A stretch of DNA of 64,000 nucleotides from positions 1,335,001 to 1,399,000 of the forward strand of contig NZ_CP022013.1 of the NCBI RefSeq assembly GCF_003265225.1, given 5' to 3'. Positions 39,402 to 48,597 of the stretch are shown here, piece after piece; positions within the stretch are counted from its first letter, which is position 1; every line of letters starts with the position of its first letter. The notes under the pieces were generated by a model that was not told the origin of the DNA, ran no database searches, and saw nothing but the letters and a program-made list of their open reading frames with translations. This DNA comes from Mergibacter septicus (GTDB taxonomy: Bacteria > Pseudomonadota > Gammaproteobacteria > Enterobacterales > Pasteurellaceae). Both the position numbers and the translations under genes were made by a program.

Positions 39402-39920
39402 ATGTCAGAATTATCTTTAGCCTCAAAACAACAGTTACGCCATTTAAAACGTCAAGTTCAACAACGATTGAATACTTGTTTAAAGATTGCTGAACAACAT
39501 TTCCAACGGGATTTTTTATTACCACAGGTTAATTATCAAGTAAGAGGATTAAAAGCTGGGGTTGCTTATTTACAGCAATGGCAAATCCGATTAAATCCAT
39601 TACTGCTATTAGAAAACCCAACTGACTTTATTCAACAAGTTGTCCCACATGAGTTGGCTCACTTAATCGTATATGCGTGTTATGGTAATGTCCGTCCACA
39701 TGGAAAAGAATGGAAGTTTGTTATGGAACAACTCTTTCATCTAAAAAGTGATGTCTATCATCAATTTGATATTACAAATGTTCAAGGAAAGACATTTGCT
39801 TATTCTTGTCACTGCCAAACCCATTATCTTAGCCTAAGAAGGCATAACCGAGTTATACGTCAACAAGCGATTTACCGCTGTAAACAATGTAACAGTCAAT
39901 TACAATATCAAGCAGAATAA
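39402..39920 (+). CDS. sprT: SprT-family zinc metalloprotease-like protein
   Basis: The 172-residue protein has the zinc-protease motif HELAH (in VVPHELAHLIVYACYGN) and a C-terminal zinc-ribbon-like Cys set (SCHCQTHYLS and YRCKQC). This matches SprT/SprT-like proteins, related to the DNA-protein crosslink protease Spartan. The bacterial role is unproven. ATG at 39402 is chosen because the open frame upstream runs through the accC terminator; no good ribosome site is visible. It is convergent with plsY, with only 10 bases between stops. Confidence 0.92.
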   Translation: MSELSLASKQQLRHLKRQVQQRLNTCLKIAEQHFQRDFLLPQVNYQVRGLKAGVAYLQQWQIRLNPLLLLENPTDFIQQVVPHELAHLIVYACYGNVRPHGKEWKFVMEQLFHLKSDVYHQFDITNVQGKTFAYSCHCQTHYLSLRRHNRVIRQQAIYRCKQCNSQLQYQAE

Positions 39921-39930
39921 TCTCACTTTG

Positions 39931-40527
39931 TTAGCGTTTTTTTCTTAATTTCGCCAATACATTATCTTCTTGTCCTCGCCAAATCCGCTGAATATTATCG
40001 TGATGACGATAAACAAGTAAACAAGCGACTAATGCAACAGGAAAAGTAAATTCAGGTCTCACCCACCACACATAAAAAGGAATTAATATCGCCGTCACCA
40101 CTGCACTTAAAGAGGAATACCCACTAATCAAAAAAACAACTAACCAAATACTCAGCATAAAAGCAGCTACAGACCAACCAATCGGTGCAATTGCACCAAA
40201 AGAGGTCGCCACGCCTTTTCCACCTTTAAAACCAAAGTAAATGGGAAAGATATGCCCTAAGCAAGCACTTAATGCTACCATACCTAATTCAAACTGAGTT
40301 AAGTGCAAATAATAACCTAACCAAACGGGTAACATTCCTTTCGCAATATCAAAAATCAGCACCCAAAAAGCAGGTAATCGCCCGCCAATTCGTAAAACAT
40401 TTGTTGCACCAGGATTGTGCGATCCTGTCTCTCTCGGATCGGGTAGGTTAAAAAGTTTGGAGAATAAAATAGCACCAGAAATTGAACCAATTAAATATGC
40501 CAATAGCAGATATAACAAAACAAACAC
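39931..40527 (-). CDS. plsY: Acyl-phosphate:glycerol-3-phosphate acyltransferase PlsY
   Basis: A membrane acyltransferase that starts phospholipid synthesis from acyl phosphate. Motifs are [38 protein letters not shown] (in part), [18 protein letters not shown] and five hydrophobic segments. The open frame begins at TTG 40554, but AAGGAG lies inside it, 10 bases before GTG at 40527. GTG gives 198 residues, the usual length in Haemophilus. It is divergent from folB, as in E. coli. Confidence 0.95.
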   Translation of the reverse strand: MFVLLYLLLAYLIGSISGAILFSKLFNLPDPRETGSHNPGATNVLRIGGRLPAFWVLIFDIAKGMLPVWLGYYLHLTQFELGMVALSACLGHIFPIYFGFKGGKGVATSFGAIAPIGWSVAAFMLSIWLVVFLISGYSSLSAVVTAILIPFYVWWVRPEFTFPVALVACLLVYRHHDNIQRIWRGQEDNVLAKLRKKR

Positions 40528-40620
40528 GCTGATTTTACTCCTTAAAAATAGCAATAATTGTCGTTTATTGTACCTAAAGTCGTTAGAATACGCATAATAA
40601 ATTAAATAGGAAGCAAATTT

Positions 40621-40989
40621 ATGTATGATATTATCTTTATTGAAGGATTAACTGTTTTTGCCCAAATTGGGGTTTATGATTGGGAGCAACAAATCAAGCA
40701 AAAACTTATCTTTGATCTCAAAATGGCTTGGGATAACCAACAAGCAAGTCAAACAGATAATGTTCAATACTGTTTAAACTATGCTGAAGTAAGCGAATTT
40801 ATCCTTAATTATGTTGAAAATCGTGCCTTTTTACTGATAGAAAGGGTTGCACATGAAGTTGCAGAAGCATTACAACAACAATTTAATATTCCATGGATAC
40901 AAATTAAATTAAGTAAACCTACCGCTGTTCCTCAAGCCAATAATGTCGGTATTATCGTTGAAAAAGGTTCATTAAAATCATCACTTTGA
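40621..40989 (+). CDS. folB: Dihydroneopterin aldolase
   Basis: FolB cleaves dihydroneopterin in folate synthesis. The 122-residue protein has the start [23 protein letters not shown] (in part) with the catalytic Glu, [22 protein letters not shown] and the C-terminal [19 protein letters not shown] with the catalytic Lys. AGGAAGC precedes the ATG. Its 3' end overlaps the arcB 3' end by 9 bases in convergent orientation, leaving no room for a terminator between them. Confidence 0.96.
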   Translation: MYDIIFIEGLTVFAQIGVYDWEQQIKQKLIFDLKMAWDNQQASQTDNVQYCLNYAEVSEFILNYVENRAFLLIERVAHEVAEALQQQFNIPWIQIKLSKPTAVPQANNVGIIVEKGSLKSSL

Positions 40990-43272
40990 TACGGGGTTTT
41001 CCCGTACTTGTAATTTAATATACTTTTCCAATGTAGTAACATCTTGTTGCCAATACAGTGTAATCTGCTCTAGCCATTTAGCAATATTGTCTTGCCATTC
41101 CAGTGCCTGCTGCTCTTGAGCTAATTGGGCTAGTTGTTGAATACGTTTTAAACCTATGGCGGCTGCTGCACCTTTAATTTTATGTGCAATATCCGCTAAT
41201 ACTTTTCGTTCCCCTTGTTGTAAATAGATTTGATAGCCATTTTGGCTCTCTAGTAAATAAGTCGGCATTGTTTGTTGAAATAACTGCAAATTCTTTAATA
41301 CAATCTCACTTCCTAACATTTCAAGCAATGCCAAGATTAATTCGCTATCATAAACATCAGCCTCTAATTCTATCTTTTTAGAACAATTGTTAATAATAGG
41401 AAGATCAGTTTTCTCAAAAGATGATTGGGTTTCGCTACTTTCACTTTGAGGTAAATCCAATATATTTTTTAAACAATCGAATAAAGCATCTACCGAGAGA
41501 GGTTTTTGTAATACATCATCTAACCCTTGGCATAAATAATCTTGTTTATCGCTAACAACATTTGCGGTCAACGCCACTAATGGGGGTAAAAATTCCAACT
41601 GTTCTTGCTGATAACTTTTATGCAACTTTTTAGCTATCTCAAATCCTGTCATATCAGGCAAATGAATATCCAATAACACAAGATCATATAACGTCTGATG
41701 CACCTTCTTAATCGCCGTTTTACCATCAGTCGCCACTTCTACTTTACAGCCTAGTTTTTCTAAAATTGATCGAGCTACAATGATATTAACCTGTATATCT
41801 TCCACTAATAACACGGAAAAATTAGTTAAATTAATCTGTTGAGATGAAGTTGATTTTTTAATTTCATCTGCTTGGAAAGTAAAAATAAAAGTAGATCCTT
41901 CCCCAAGTTGACTATGAACGGTTAAATCTCCATTCATCAATCGAGCAATCCGTTTTGATATTGCCAAGCCAATACCGCTACCTAACGCCTTATTTTCGCT
42001 TCCCTTAACCTGATAAAACATTGCAAAAATTTTGCGTTGTTCAGCAGTAGGAATCCCTATTCCTGTATCAATAACAGATATGCTGTAATGGTGTGAATCT
42101 AATCGTTTAACCTGTAAACAAATTTCACCTTTAGGGGTAAATTTCACCGCATTACTAATCAAATTCCATAAAATCTGAGATATTCTCGCTTGGTCTATAC
42201 TGATAAAATCAGGTAAATTTTTTGGATATTCCAGTCGGAAGGTAAGTCCTTTTTGTTGAGCCATTAAAGTCGCAAAATTACTAATATTATTTAACAAATG
42301 ATAAAAATTCGTTTCTTGGTAAAATAATTTAATCCGTCTTGTATCTAATTTTTCTAAATCAATAATATCGCTAAAAATATGCCCTAATGAGATCGCACTG
42401 ATATTAATTGTTTGCAGGTAATTACGTTGCTCATCATTTAAATCCCCATCAAGTAAAATTTGGCTTAAACCGATAATACCATTTAATGGGGTACGTAGTT
42501 CATGGCTAATTGTCGCCATTAAAGCGGTTTTATCACGGCTGGCTTTTTCAATTGTCTCTTGATAACGTTTGCGTTCAGTAATATCACGTCCAAATCCCAT
42601 CAAACAATGTTGTTGCCGAATCTGATCATAGTAGGGAACTTTTCTGATTTCAAAACAAACCCATTTTTTGTTAGGATATTGTAACCACTGCTCATAAGTG
42701 ACACTATCATTTCCAGCTAAAACATCTCGATCTGTTTCTCTAATATAATTAGCAATCTCTGGAGAAAAGATCTGCTCTACTGAGAGTTGACGTAATTCAT
42801 TTTTTGTCTTACCTGTCAACAATTCCATCGCTCGGTTACAATCTAAAAAATGACTATTGTTTAAACGAGAAAAAACTAAATCAGGCGAAGCATCAATAAA
42901 AGCCCGTAAGAAATCTGCTTTCTGCGTTAACGCCATTTCAGCTTTATTTTTTTGTTCTATCTCATATTCTAATTTTTTTAATAGCTCTGAAAGTTGTGAG
43001 TTAGACTCACTTAACTGCTGGCGAGAAAGCTCTAACTTTTCAACAAGAACATTAAAAAAATAAATAACAAAGGGTGCTGAAATTAAACCAAAGCAGATAG
43101 AAAGAGATATTTCAGTCCAATTAACCCCGCCCAGAAAAACAAGACTCAGTGAAAATTGGACAAAAATTGCAAAGGTAGCGAGGACAACTATCCCTAAAAC
43201 TGAAAATCTCCATCGCCCTAGGCGGATAACCCAATCAATATAATGCTGTAAAGACCGCCGTAATCCGCCCAT
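40981..43272 (-). CDS. arcB: Aerobic respiration control hybrid sensor kinase ArcB
   Basis: ArcB senses quinone redox state and phosphorylates ArcA. Two membrane helices (about 23-45 and 55-75) and a coiled linker (80-118) are followed by a PAS domain (about 121-235) and HisKA with ISHELRTPLNG (His257). Then come an ATPase domain (NLISNAVKF, DTGIGIP), a receiver (LVLLDIHLPDM) and a C-terminal Hpt (AHKIKGAAAAIG). Both redox Cys of E. coli ArcB are kept (DCNRAMELLTG Cys145 and CFEIRKVPYYD Cys206). At 763 residues it is a full-length tripartite form. dsbB lies 11 bases upstream. Confidence 0.97.
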   Translation of the reverse strand: MGGLRRSLQHYIDWVIRLGRWRFSVLGIVVLATFAIFVQFSLSLVFLGGVNWTEISLSICFGLISAPFVIYFFNVLVEKLELSRQQLSESNSQLSELLKKLEYEIEQKNKAEMALTQKADFLRAFIDASPDLVFSRLNNSHFLDCNRAMELLTGKTKNELRQLSVEQIFSPEIANYIRETDRDVLAGNDSVTYEQWLQYPNKKWVCFEIRKVPYYDQIRQQHCLMGFGRDITERKRYQETIEKASRDKTALMATISHELRTPLNGIIGLSQILLDGDLNDEQRNYLQTINISAISLGHIFSDIIDLEKLDTRRIKLFYQETNFYHLLNNISNFATLMAQQKGLTFRLEYPKNLPDFISIDQARISQILWNLISNAVKFTPKGEICLQVKRLDSHHYSISVIDTGIGIPTAEQRKIFAMFYQVKGSENKALGSGIGLAISKRIARLMNGDLTVHSQLGEGSTFIFTFQADEIKKSTSSQQINLTNFSVLLVEDIQVNIIVARSILEKLGCKVEVATDGKTAIKKVHQTLYDLVLLDIHLPDMTGFEIAKKLHKSYQQEQLEFLPPLVALTANVVSDKQDYLCQGLDDVLQKPLSVDALFDCLKNILDLPQSESSETQSSFEKTDLPIINNCSKKIELEADVYDSELILALLEMLGSEIVLKNLQLFQQTMPTYLLESQNGYQIYLQQGERKVLADIAHKIKGAAAAIGLKRIQQLAQLAQEQQALEWQDNIAKWLEQITLYWQQDVTTLEKYIKLQVRENPVSK

Positions 43273-43283
43273 TTTTACTCCTT

Positions 43284-43820
43284 TTACTTAAACAAACGCC
43301 GTCTTGTTGCTTGCCCTCGTTTAAGCTGACTTAATAACACAAAACTCAAAATAACAATATACACAGCAAAAACAACAATTAACCATTGAGGCATTGAATA
43401 ACCTAAAAATTGCCATTGAACTTGACTACAATCTCCCGTAGCTTTAAACATTGCTGGCAACCAATGATCTAATGGGAGTGTTTGTGGAAAATTAACAAAA
43501 AGATCACAACGATTCCAAGGAGCAGGATTTAATTGATAATCGACGTGTTGTACCGCTAAAAATAATCCTTTTACTGCACTCCACAATCCAACTCCAATGC
43601 CCAATAGACGTAATAACCACGATGAAGGTGCGAGAAAGCCTATTACTCCGCCAAAAAATACGCCCCATAAAGCAATTCGTTCATAAATACACATTACACA
43701 AGGTTTTAAGCCTAAACCATGTTGAAAATAAAGTGCTACCACTTCTAATACAAGTGCTGAAAATGCCAGTACAAACCAACTGCTACGCTGTTGCGACCAC
43801 TGTTTCAAATTCTCCCACAT
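43284..43820 (-). CDS. dsbB: Disulfide bond formation protein DsbB
   Basis: An inner-membrane quinone reductase that reoxidises DsbA. The first Cys pair is in KPCVMCIYERIA (C-x-x-C). The second pair lies in the periplasmic loop NRCDLFVNF...GDCSQVQW. There are four membrane helices and 178 residues. ATG at 43820 (MWENLKQW) is chosen with GGGAGA 6 bases upstream; the frame is open to 43865 but overlaps nhaB. It follows nhaB by 23 bases, the order also known in Haemophilus and E. coli. Confidence 0.96.
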   Translation of the reverse strand: MWENLKQWSQQRSSWFVLAFSALVLEVVALYFQHGLGLKPCVMCIYERIALWGVFFGGVIGFLAPSSWLLRLLGIGVGLWSAVKGLFLAVQHVDYQLNPAPWNRCDLFVNFPQTLPLDHWLPAMFKATGDCSQVQWQFLGYSMPQWLIVVFAVYIVILSFVLLSQLKRGQATRRRLFK

Positions 43821-43843
43821 AATATCTCCCTTTCGATATTTAG

Positions 43844-45379
43844 TTAATTGGGTAACCAACCCCAAGCTATCATTAAAGAATTTACAGGTTCTAATAAGTA
43901 TTCAATACAAAATAGTCCCATTAAAGTGAGTATCAGAGTATAAGGTAACGCCATATATACCATACGCCCGTATGATAAGCGAATTAATGGTGCAAAAGAG
44001 GACGTTAACAAAAATAAAAATGCAGCTTGTCCATTTGGAGTTGCAATTGAAGGTAAATTCGTACCAACATTAATTGCAACAGCAATTGCTTCAAATTGTT
44101 GTAATGAAATTCGCCCAACTTCTAAAGCCGCTTTCGCTTCACTAATATAGACAGTACCGACAAATACATTATCAGAAATAGCAGAGAGTAATCCATTAAA
44201 AATATAAAATAAAGCTAATTGAATATGTTGATCTGCACTCAAGACAAACTCAATAATAGGGGCAAATAACTTTTGATCGATAATCACTGCCACGACAGTA
44301 AAAAATACGACTAAGAGTGCTGTAAAAGGTAATGCTTCCTGAAAAGCACGACCAATCACATGTTCATTAGTAATGCCACAAAAAGCCGTCACAAAAATAA
44401 TTACACTCAATCCAATTAACCCAACCATCGATAAATGAAAGGCTAATCCGATAATTAACCAAATTGCAATAACCGCTTGAAAATATAATTTCACCTTTTC
44501 TTGCTTGGTCATTTTTTCAGTTTGAGTACGATCTAATTTAGCTAAAACAGCCCATACTTTTGATGGTAACTTTGCGCCATAACCAAAAACTTTAAATTTT
44601 TCGACTAAAATACAAGTAACAATCCCACAGAATAAAACAGGTAAAGTAATAGGTAACATTCGTAAGAAAAATTCACCAAAATGCCAACCTGCCTGCTCTG
44701 CAATAATTAAATTCTGTGGTTCTCCCACCATAGTCATAACACCGCCAAGTGCAGTCCCAACACCAGCGTGCATCATTAAACTACGTAAAAAAGCCCGAAA
44801 GTCATCTAATGTTTTACGAGAATTGACAATCTTATCATCGTTCGTAATATCTGTTGAATCATCAAATTTCATACCTGAAGCGACTTTATGATATACCCCA
44901 TAAAATCCAATAGATACGCTAATAATAACTGCAATCACAGTTAACGCATCTAAAAACGCCGATAAGAATGCGGCACTCAAACAAAATGCAAGTGAAAGTT
45001 TAATTTTAGAACGGATCGATAATAATAACTTGGTAAATATAAAAAGTAACAGTTGCTTCATAAAATAGATCCCTGCTACCATAAATACCAATAATAAAAT
45101 TACTTCAAAATTAAGCAAAATTTCATGCTTAATATGTTCAGGATGAGTCATACCAATAAAGACAGCTTCTATTGCTAGCAATCCTCCTGGCTGTAAAGGA
45201 TAACATTTTAATGCCATCGCTAGGGTAAAAATAAATTCAGCAACAAGTAACCACCCTGCAATAAAAGGGCTAATAAAATATACCAAAGGGTTCAGTAGTA
45301 AAAATAAGATTATTACTAACTTATACCAATTAGGACTATTTCCTAAAAAATTGCGTGTAACTGCTTGACAGTAATCCAT
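43844..45379 (-). CDS. nhaB: Na+/H+ antiporter NhaB
   Basis: A sodium/proton antiporter of the inner membrane, 511 residues with about twelve hydrophobic segments. Diagnostic stretches are [11 protein letters not shown] near the start, [37 protein letters not shown] (in part) and [23 protein letters not shown] (in part). Length matches E. coli NhaB (513). It leads nhaB-dsbB(-arcB) and is divergent from fadR. A second, different Na+/H+ antiporter (NhaA) lies at 51-52 kb. Confidence 0.97.
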   Translation of the reverse strand: MDYCQAVTRNFLGNSPNWYKLVIILFLLLNPLVYFISPFIAGWLLVAEFIFTLAMALKCYPLQPGGLLAIEAVFIGMTHPEHIKHEILLNFEVILLLVFMVAGIYFMKQLLLFIFTKLLLSIRSKIKLSLAFCLSAAFLSAFLDALTVIAVIISVSIGFYGVYHKVASGMKFDDSTDITNDDKIVNSRKTLDDFRAFLRSLMMHAGVGTALGGVMTMVGEPQNLIIAEQAGWHFGEFFLRMLPITLPVLFCGIVTCILVEKFKVFGYGAKLPSKVWAVLAKLDRTQTEKMTKQEKVKLYFQAVIAIWLIIGLAFHLSMVGLIGLSVIIFVTAFCGITNEHVIGRAFQEALPFTALLVVFFTVVAVIIDQKLFAPIIEFVLSADQHIQLALFYIFNGLLSAISDNVFVGTVYISEAKAALEVGRISLQQFEAIAVAINVGTNLPSIATPNGQAAFLFLLTSSFAPLIRLSYGRMVYMALPYTLILTLMGLFCIEYLLEPVNSLMIAWGWLPN

Positions 45380-45519
45380 AAACGCCTCTTACTATTTACT
45401 GCATTAAATTTAGTATGCTGCATTGTAATATAATTTAGATTAACGGATAATATCTAACTAAATGTTAAATAATATTTTTAGTTAAATTATGCTAAAAGAA
45501 TGATTTGAGACAAGTTTTT

Positions 45520-46239
45520 ATGTCCCCAAAAGATGACTTATTAAAATCACAAAGTCCCGCTGGATTAGCCGAGGAATATATTATTAGGTGTATTTGGAAT
45601 AATCAATTTCCACCCGGCTCCGATTTGCCCTCTGAACGAACATTAGCCGAAAAAATAGGGATAACACGTACAACCTTAAGAGAAGCTCTGCAAAGAATGG
45701 CTCGTGATGGCTGGTTAAATATCCAACATGGCAAACCAACCAAAGTAAATAACGTTTGGGAAACATCAGGGCTAAATATTTTAGAGGTGTTAATCCGTCT
45801 TGATGGTACCAGAATCCCAGCATTAATTTCGAATGTTTTATCTGCTCGAACCAATATAGCATCAATTTATATCCGTAAAGCATTTAAAATAGCCCAAAAA
45901 GATTCTCTAGCCGTGTTTAAACCACTAGAACATCTAGAAGATACCGCTGCAGCATATACCCAATTTGATTATGATCTTTTCCGTAAACTTGCTTTTGCTT
46001 CAGGTAACCCAATTTATGGGCTTATCTTAAACAGTTTAAAAGGCTTATACGAAAGGGTCGGTTTATTCTATTTCTCCAACCCTCGGGGGCGAGATCTTGC
46101 CAAATGGTTTTATCATCAATTATTAGAAATCTGCCGTAATGGTGAGATTGATAAAGTACAAACCTGTATCCATCAATATGGTAGAGAAAGTGGTATTATT
46201 TGGTCTGCCATGCAAAAACAAATTCCACCTGATTTTTAA
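45520..46239 (+). CDS. fadR: Fatty-acid metabolism regulator FadR
   Basis: A GntR-family regulator that activates unsaturated fatty-acid synthesis genes and represses beta-oxidation in E. coli, released by acyl-CoA. The winged helix reads [23 protein letters not shown] (in part), [28 protein letters not shown] (in part) and [22 protein letters not shown] (in part). The FadR C-terminal acyl-CoA domain follows ([15 protein letters not shown]). ATG at 45520 gives 239 residues, equal to E. coli; TTG at 45505 is also open. No FadR operator is seen in its own promoter. Confidence 0.96.
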   Translation: MSPKDDLLKSQSPAGLAEEYIIRCIWNNQFPPGSDLPSERTLAEKIGITRTTLREALQRMARDGWLNIQHGKPTKVNNVWETSGLNILEVLIRLDGTRIPALISNVLSARTNIASIYIRKAFKIAQKDSLAVFKPLEHLEDTAAAYTQFDYDLFRKLAFASGNPIYGLILNSLKGLYERVGLFYFSNPRGRDLAKWFYHQLLEICRNGEIDKVQTCIHQYGRESGIIWSAMQKQIPPDF

Positions 46240-46309
46240 TCAATAACTTTGTTTTATTATCTGTTACATTAAAAAAATAAAAAGACATAATTTTGTTTTC
46301 TAACCTCAC

Positions 46310-46324
46310 AACTATCTAATAGTT
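46310..46324. promoter_or_regulatory. Inverted repeat upstream of maoP
   Basis: AACTAT-CTA-ATAGTT is a perfect 6-3-6 palindrome, about 160 bases before maoP. A second weak one pairs GCGAT with ATCGC near 46420. In E. coli MaoP acts with a short site, maoS, next to its gene; whether this is equivalent is unknown. Confidence 0.3.
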
Positions 46325-46482
46325 TGATGAAATTATTGTCTTTTATGAAAAAAATATTGACTTATTTAACAGAATTGATTTAAATCCGTATCCATTTTTT
46401 ATAACTTGTTTTTAGATTGCGATAATTATTACATCGCACTAGTAGCTTGAATCATAATCCATAGCAAAGATAGGAAAATATT

Positions 46483-46812
46483 ATGGCAGAAAGTTTTGTT
46501 ACAACCCGCCGTTTCTTTGATGATAAAAATTACCCTCGTGGTTTTTCTCGCCACGGTGATTATACCATTCGAGAATCCCAAGCATTAGAAAACCATGGCC
46601 AAGCGTTTTTAGAATTAGAACAAGGTAAACGCCAACCACAAACTGAAGAAGAAAAATGTTTTGTTGCTTTCTGCCAAGGTGAACGCCCTGCAGAAACCTT
46701 TTTTGAAAAAACGTGGCAAAAATATCGTAATCGTATCTCACACATCAAAAGAGTTTACACTTTATCTGGTGTAGCTGCCACCGATAATCTTGACGATTAT
46801 TCTGCCGAATAA
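46483..46812 (+). CDS. maoP: Macrodomain Ori organisation protein MaoP (YifE)
   Basis: A 109-residue protein matching E. coli MaoP/YifE: MAESFVTTRRFFDDKNYPRGFSRHGDYTI (in part), LENHGQAFLELEQGKR, TEEEKCFVAFCQGER and ISHIKRVYTLSG. In E. coli it constrains DNA mobility around the origin, acting through a nearby site. The family belongs to genomes that also carry Dam, SeqA, MukBEF and MatP. It stands alone with a 243-base upstream gap and a terminator shared with fabR. Confidence 0.95.
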   Translation: MAESFVTTRRFFDDKNYPRGFSRHGDYTIRESQALENHGQAFLELEQGKRQPQTEEEKCFVAFCQGERPAETFFEKTWQKYRNRISHIKRVYTLSGVAATDNLDDYSAE

Positions 46813-46818
46813 AATCAG

Positions 46819-46846
46819 AAAAACCTTCCAAAATGGAAGGTTTTTT
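46819..46846. terminator. Bidirectional terminator between maoP and fabR
   Basis: AAAAACCTTCC pairs with GGAAGGTTTTT around AAAAT. T runs on the plus side and A-derived T on the minus side allow termination in both directions. Confidence 0.85.
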
Positions 46847-46848
46847 AA

Positions 46849-47478
46849 TTAAGGATGCTGATCTTTAACTATTTTTTCATTGTTACAAAGCAAAGCCCCT
46901 TTCGCAATCATTCTTAATTGTAAAATTAAACGTTGCTTTAAGTGTTCCCGTTCTTTTAACGACATATCTAAAGCTAACGATCCACTCGCAAATACTAACG
47001 TTACCATCGCTTCTGCTTGTACATACGCAAGTTCACTGTCATTCTTGACCCTCACTTGAATATACTCACTTAATTCCGCAACAAAATGAGCGATTTCTCT
47101 AGAAATAGCAGTACGAAAAGCAGCCGAAGTACCAGAACTTTCTCTTAATAAAAGACGAAAAACATTGGGACGTTGATGAATAAACTCAAAAAATGTTTCA
47201 ACTGAAATGGCAATCACACTACCACCATATTCAATTCTCTGACGAGCTTGCCGCATTAACTGTCTTAAAATTAAACCCGCTTCATCAACTAAACTTAAAC
47301 CTAACTCATCAAGATCTCTAAAATGACGATAAAATGAAGTAGGGGCAATACCAGCTTCACGTGCAACTTCACGTAAGCTTAAATTTGAAAAACACTTATC
47401 CACACTTAAATGATCAAAAGCCGCATCAATTAAAGCACGCCGTGTTTTTTCTTTTTGTTTTGCCCGAATTCCACTCAT
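46849..47478 (-). CDS. fabR: TetR-family repressor of unsaturated fatty-acid synthesis, FabR
   Basis: FabR represses fabA and fabB in response to the balance of acyl-ACP pools. The 209-residue protein has [17 protein letters not shown], the helix-turn-helix [21 protein letters not shown] (in part), [19 protein letters not shown] and [16 protein letters not shown], all like E. coli FabR. It starts 6 bases after the oxyR stop. In E. coli oxyR, sthA and fabR are neighbours; sthA is missing here. Together with fadR and accBC, the window holds several fatty-acid control genes. Confidence 0.95.
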   Translation of the reverse strand: MSGIRAKQKEKTRRALIDAAFDHLSVDKCFSNLSLREVAREAGIAPTSFYRHFRDLDELGLSLVDEAGLILRQLMRQARQRIEYGGSVIAISVETFFEFIHQRPNVFRLLLRESSGTSAAFRTAISREIAHFVAELSEYIQVRVKNDSELAYVQAEAMVTLVFASGSLALDMSLKEREHLKQRLILQLRMIAKGALLCNNEKIVKDQHP

Positions 47479-47484
47479 ATCAAT

Positions 47485-48471
47485 TTATTCCTCAATTTTA
47501 TTTTTACTAAAACGACTCAGTTGTGGTGTGATTATACGTTCAATCATTCGAGCTACTTTCTGATAGCGTGTTCTTAATGGTGAACCCGGACGATACACTA
47601 ACTCAATGGTTCGACTTGGTTCAGGATCAATACAAGGAAGATAACAAATATTCTTACAACTTTGTGGCAAAATAACATCCACAGAATTATCTATTTTCCT
47701 ATTCGCAACATTACGTAGCTTACAATTTTGAGAAGGTACCGCTAATTCAGGAATTAAAGTTATCCCAGCGTTAGCTGCAACCATATTCCGTAGCGTCTCT
47801 AAGCTCGTCGCTTGGAAATGACTATTCTCTTTTGCACCAGCCGTAAAACAATAATCTAATGTTTGCTCTCGTAAACAATGCCCATCATCTAACATCAGCA
47901 TTTCACAATCTTTTAATTCTGACATTTCAATCCAAGGTTTATTTGCCCAAGGATGCTGGTGTGGTACCGCTAATAACATCTTCTCTTGATATAAAGGCAT
48001 ACTAATAAAAGGATCACTCTCTTTTACTTTTGCCAATACAACACAATCCAATTGTCCTTTCTCTAATTGATCTAATAATTGGTTAGTTTGTGCTTCATAT
48101 AAATAGAGTTCAAGATCAGGAAATTCTTGATGCAATAAGGGAACAATATGTGGTAATAAATAAGGTCCTACCGTTGGAATAACTCCTAGATGTAAAGGAC
48201 CTGTCATTTCTTTACCTTGATTACTCGCCATCTCACGAAAAAGTTGAATTTCACGCAAAATATTACGAGCTTGTTCAACTAACAACAATCCTGATTGCGT
48301 AAATAAAACTTTACGACTAGTTCGCTCAAGTAAAACAATTCCCAATTCATCTTCTAGTTTACGAATTTGCCCACTTAATGTAGGCTGGCTAATATGGCAG
48401 GCATCTGCTGCTCGGCGAAAATGCTTATAATCAGCAAGTACAACTAAATATTCCAAATCACGGATATTCAT
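47485..48471 (-). CDS. oxyR: Hydrogen peroxide regulator OxyR with an internal insertion
   Basis: A LysR-type activator switched by a disulfide. The helix-turn-helix spans about residues 3-60 (LEYLVVLADYKHFRRAADACH in part). The redox pair is at the E. coli positions: Cys199 in GHCLREQ and Cys208 in LDYCFTAG. At 328 residues it is about 23 longer than E. coli OxyR. Most of the excess is an insertion at about 247-276, with extra Cys at 250, 272 and 276, just before YLPC. RPGSPLRTRYQ at the end is normal. It is divergent from the peroxiredoxin gene and followed by fabR. Confidence 0.96.
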   Translation of the reverse strand: MNIRDLEYLVVLADYKHFRRAADACHISQPTLSGQIRKLEDELGIVLLERTSRKVLFTQSGLLLVEQARNILREIQLFREMASNQGKEMTGPLHLGVIPTVGPYLLPHIVPLLHQEFPDLELYLYEAQTNQLLDQLEKGQLDCVVLAKVKESDPFISMPLYQEKMLLAVPHQHPWANKPWIEMSELKDCEMLMLDDGHCLREQTLDYCFTAGAKENSHFQATSLETLRNMVAANAGITLIPELAVPSQNCKLRNVANRKIDNSVDVILPQSCKNICYLPCIDPEPSRTIELVYRPGSPLRTRYQKVARMIERIITPQLSRFSKNKIEE

Positions 48472-48480
48472 AAATCCCTC

Positions 48481-48528
48481 ATTGTTAAAAAAACAATCAA
48501 AGTAATAGGTGTAAGATTAGAACACTAT
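48481..48528. promoter_or_regulatory. Candidate OxyR operator region between oxyR and the peroxiredoxin gene
   Basis: ATTGTT-AAAAA-AACAAT (48481-48497) is a perfect inverted repeat of LysR T-N11-A type, 10 bases before oxyR. ATAGGT at 48505 and CTAT at 48525 recall the ATAG/CTAT elements of OxyR sites. Position in a divergent gap is typical, but the match is partial. Confidence 0.4.
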
Positions 48529-48597
48529 ACCATATTATTAGGTCAATTGGTGGGTATATAAACATACTTTATTATTTATTCTATTAAGGAGTTAATT

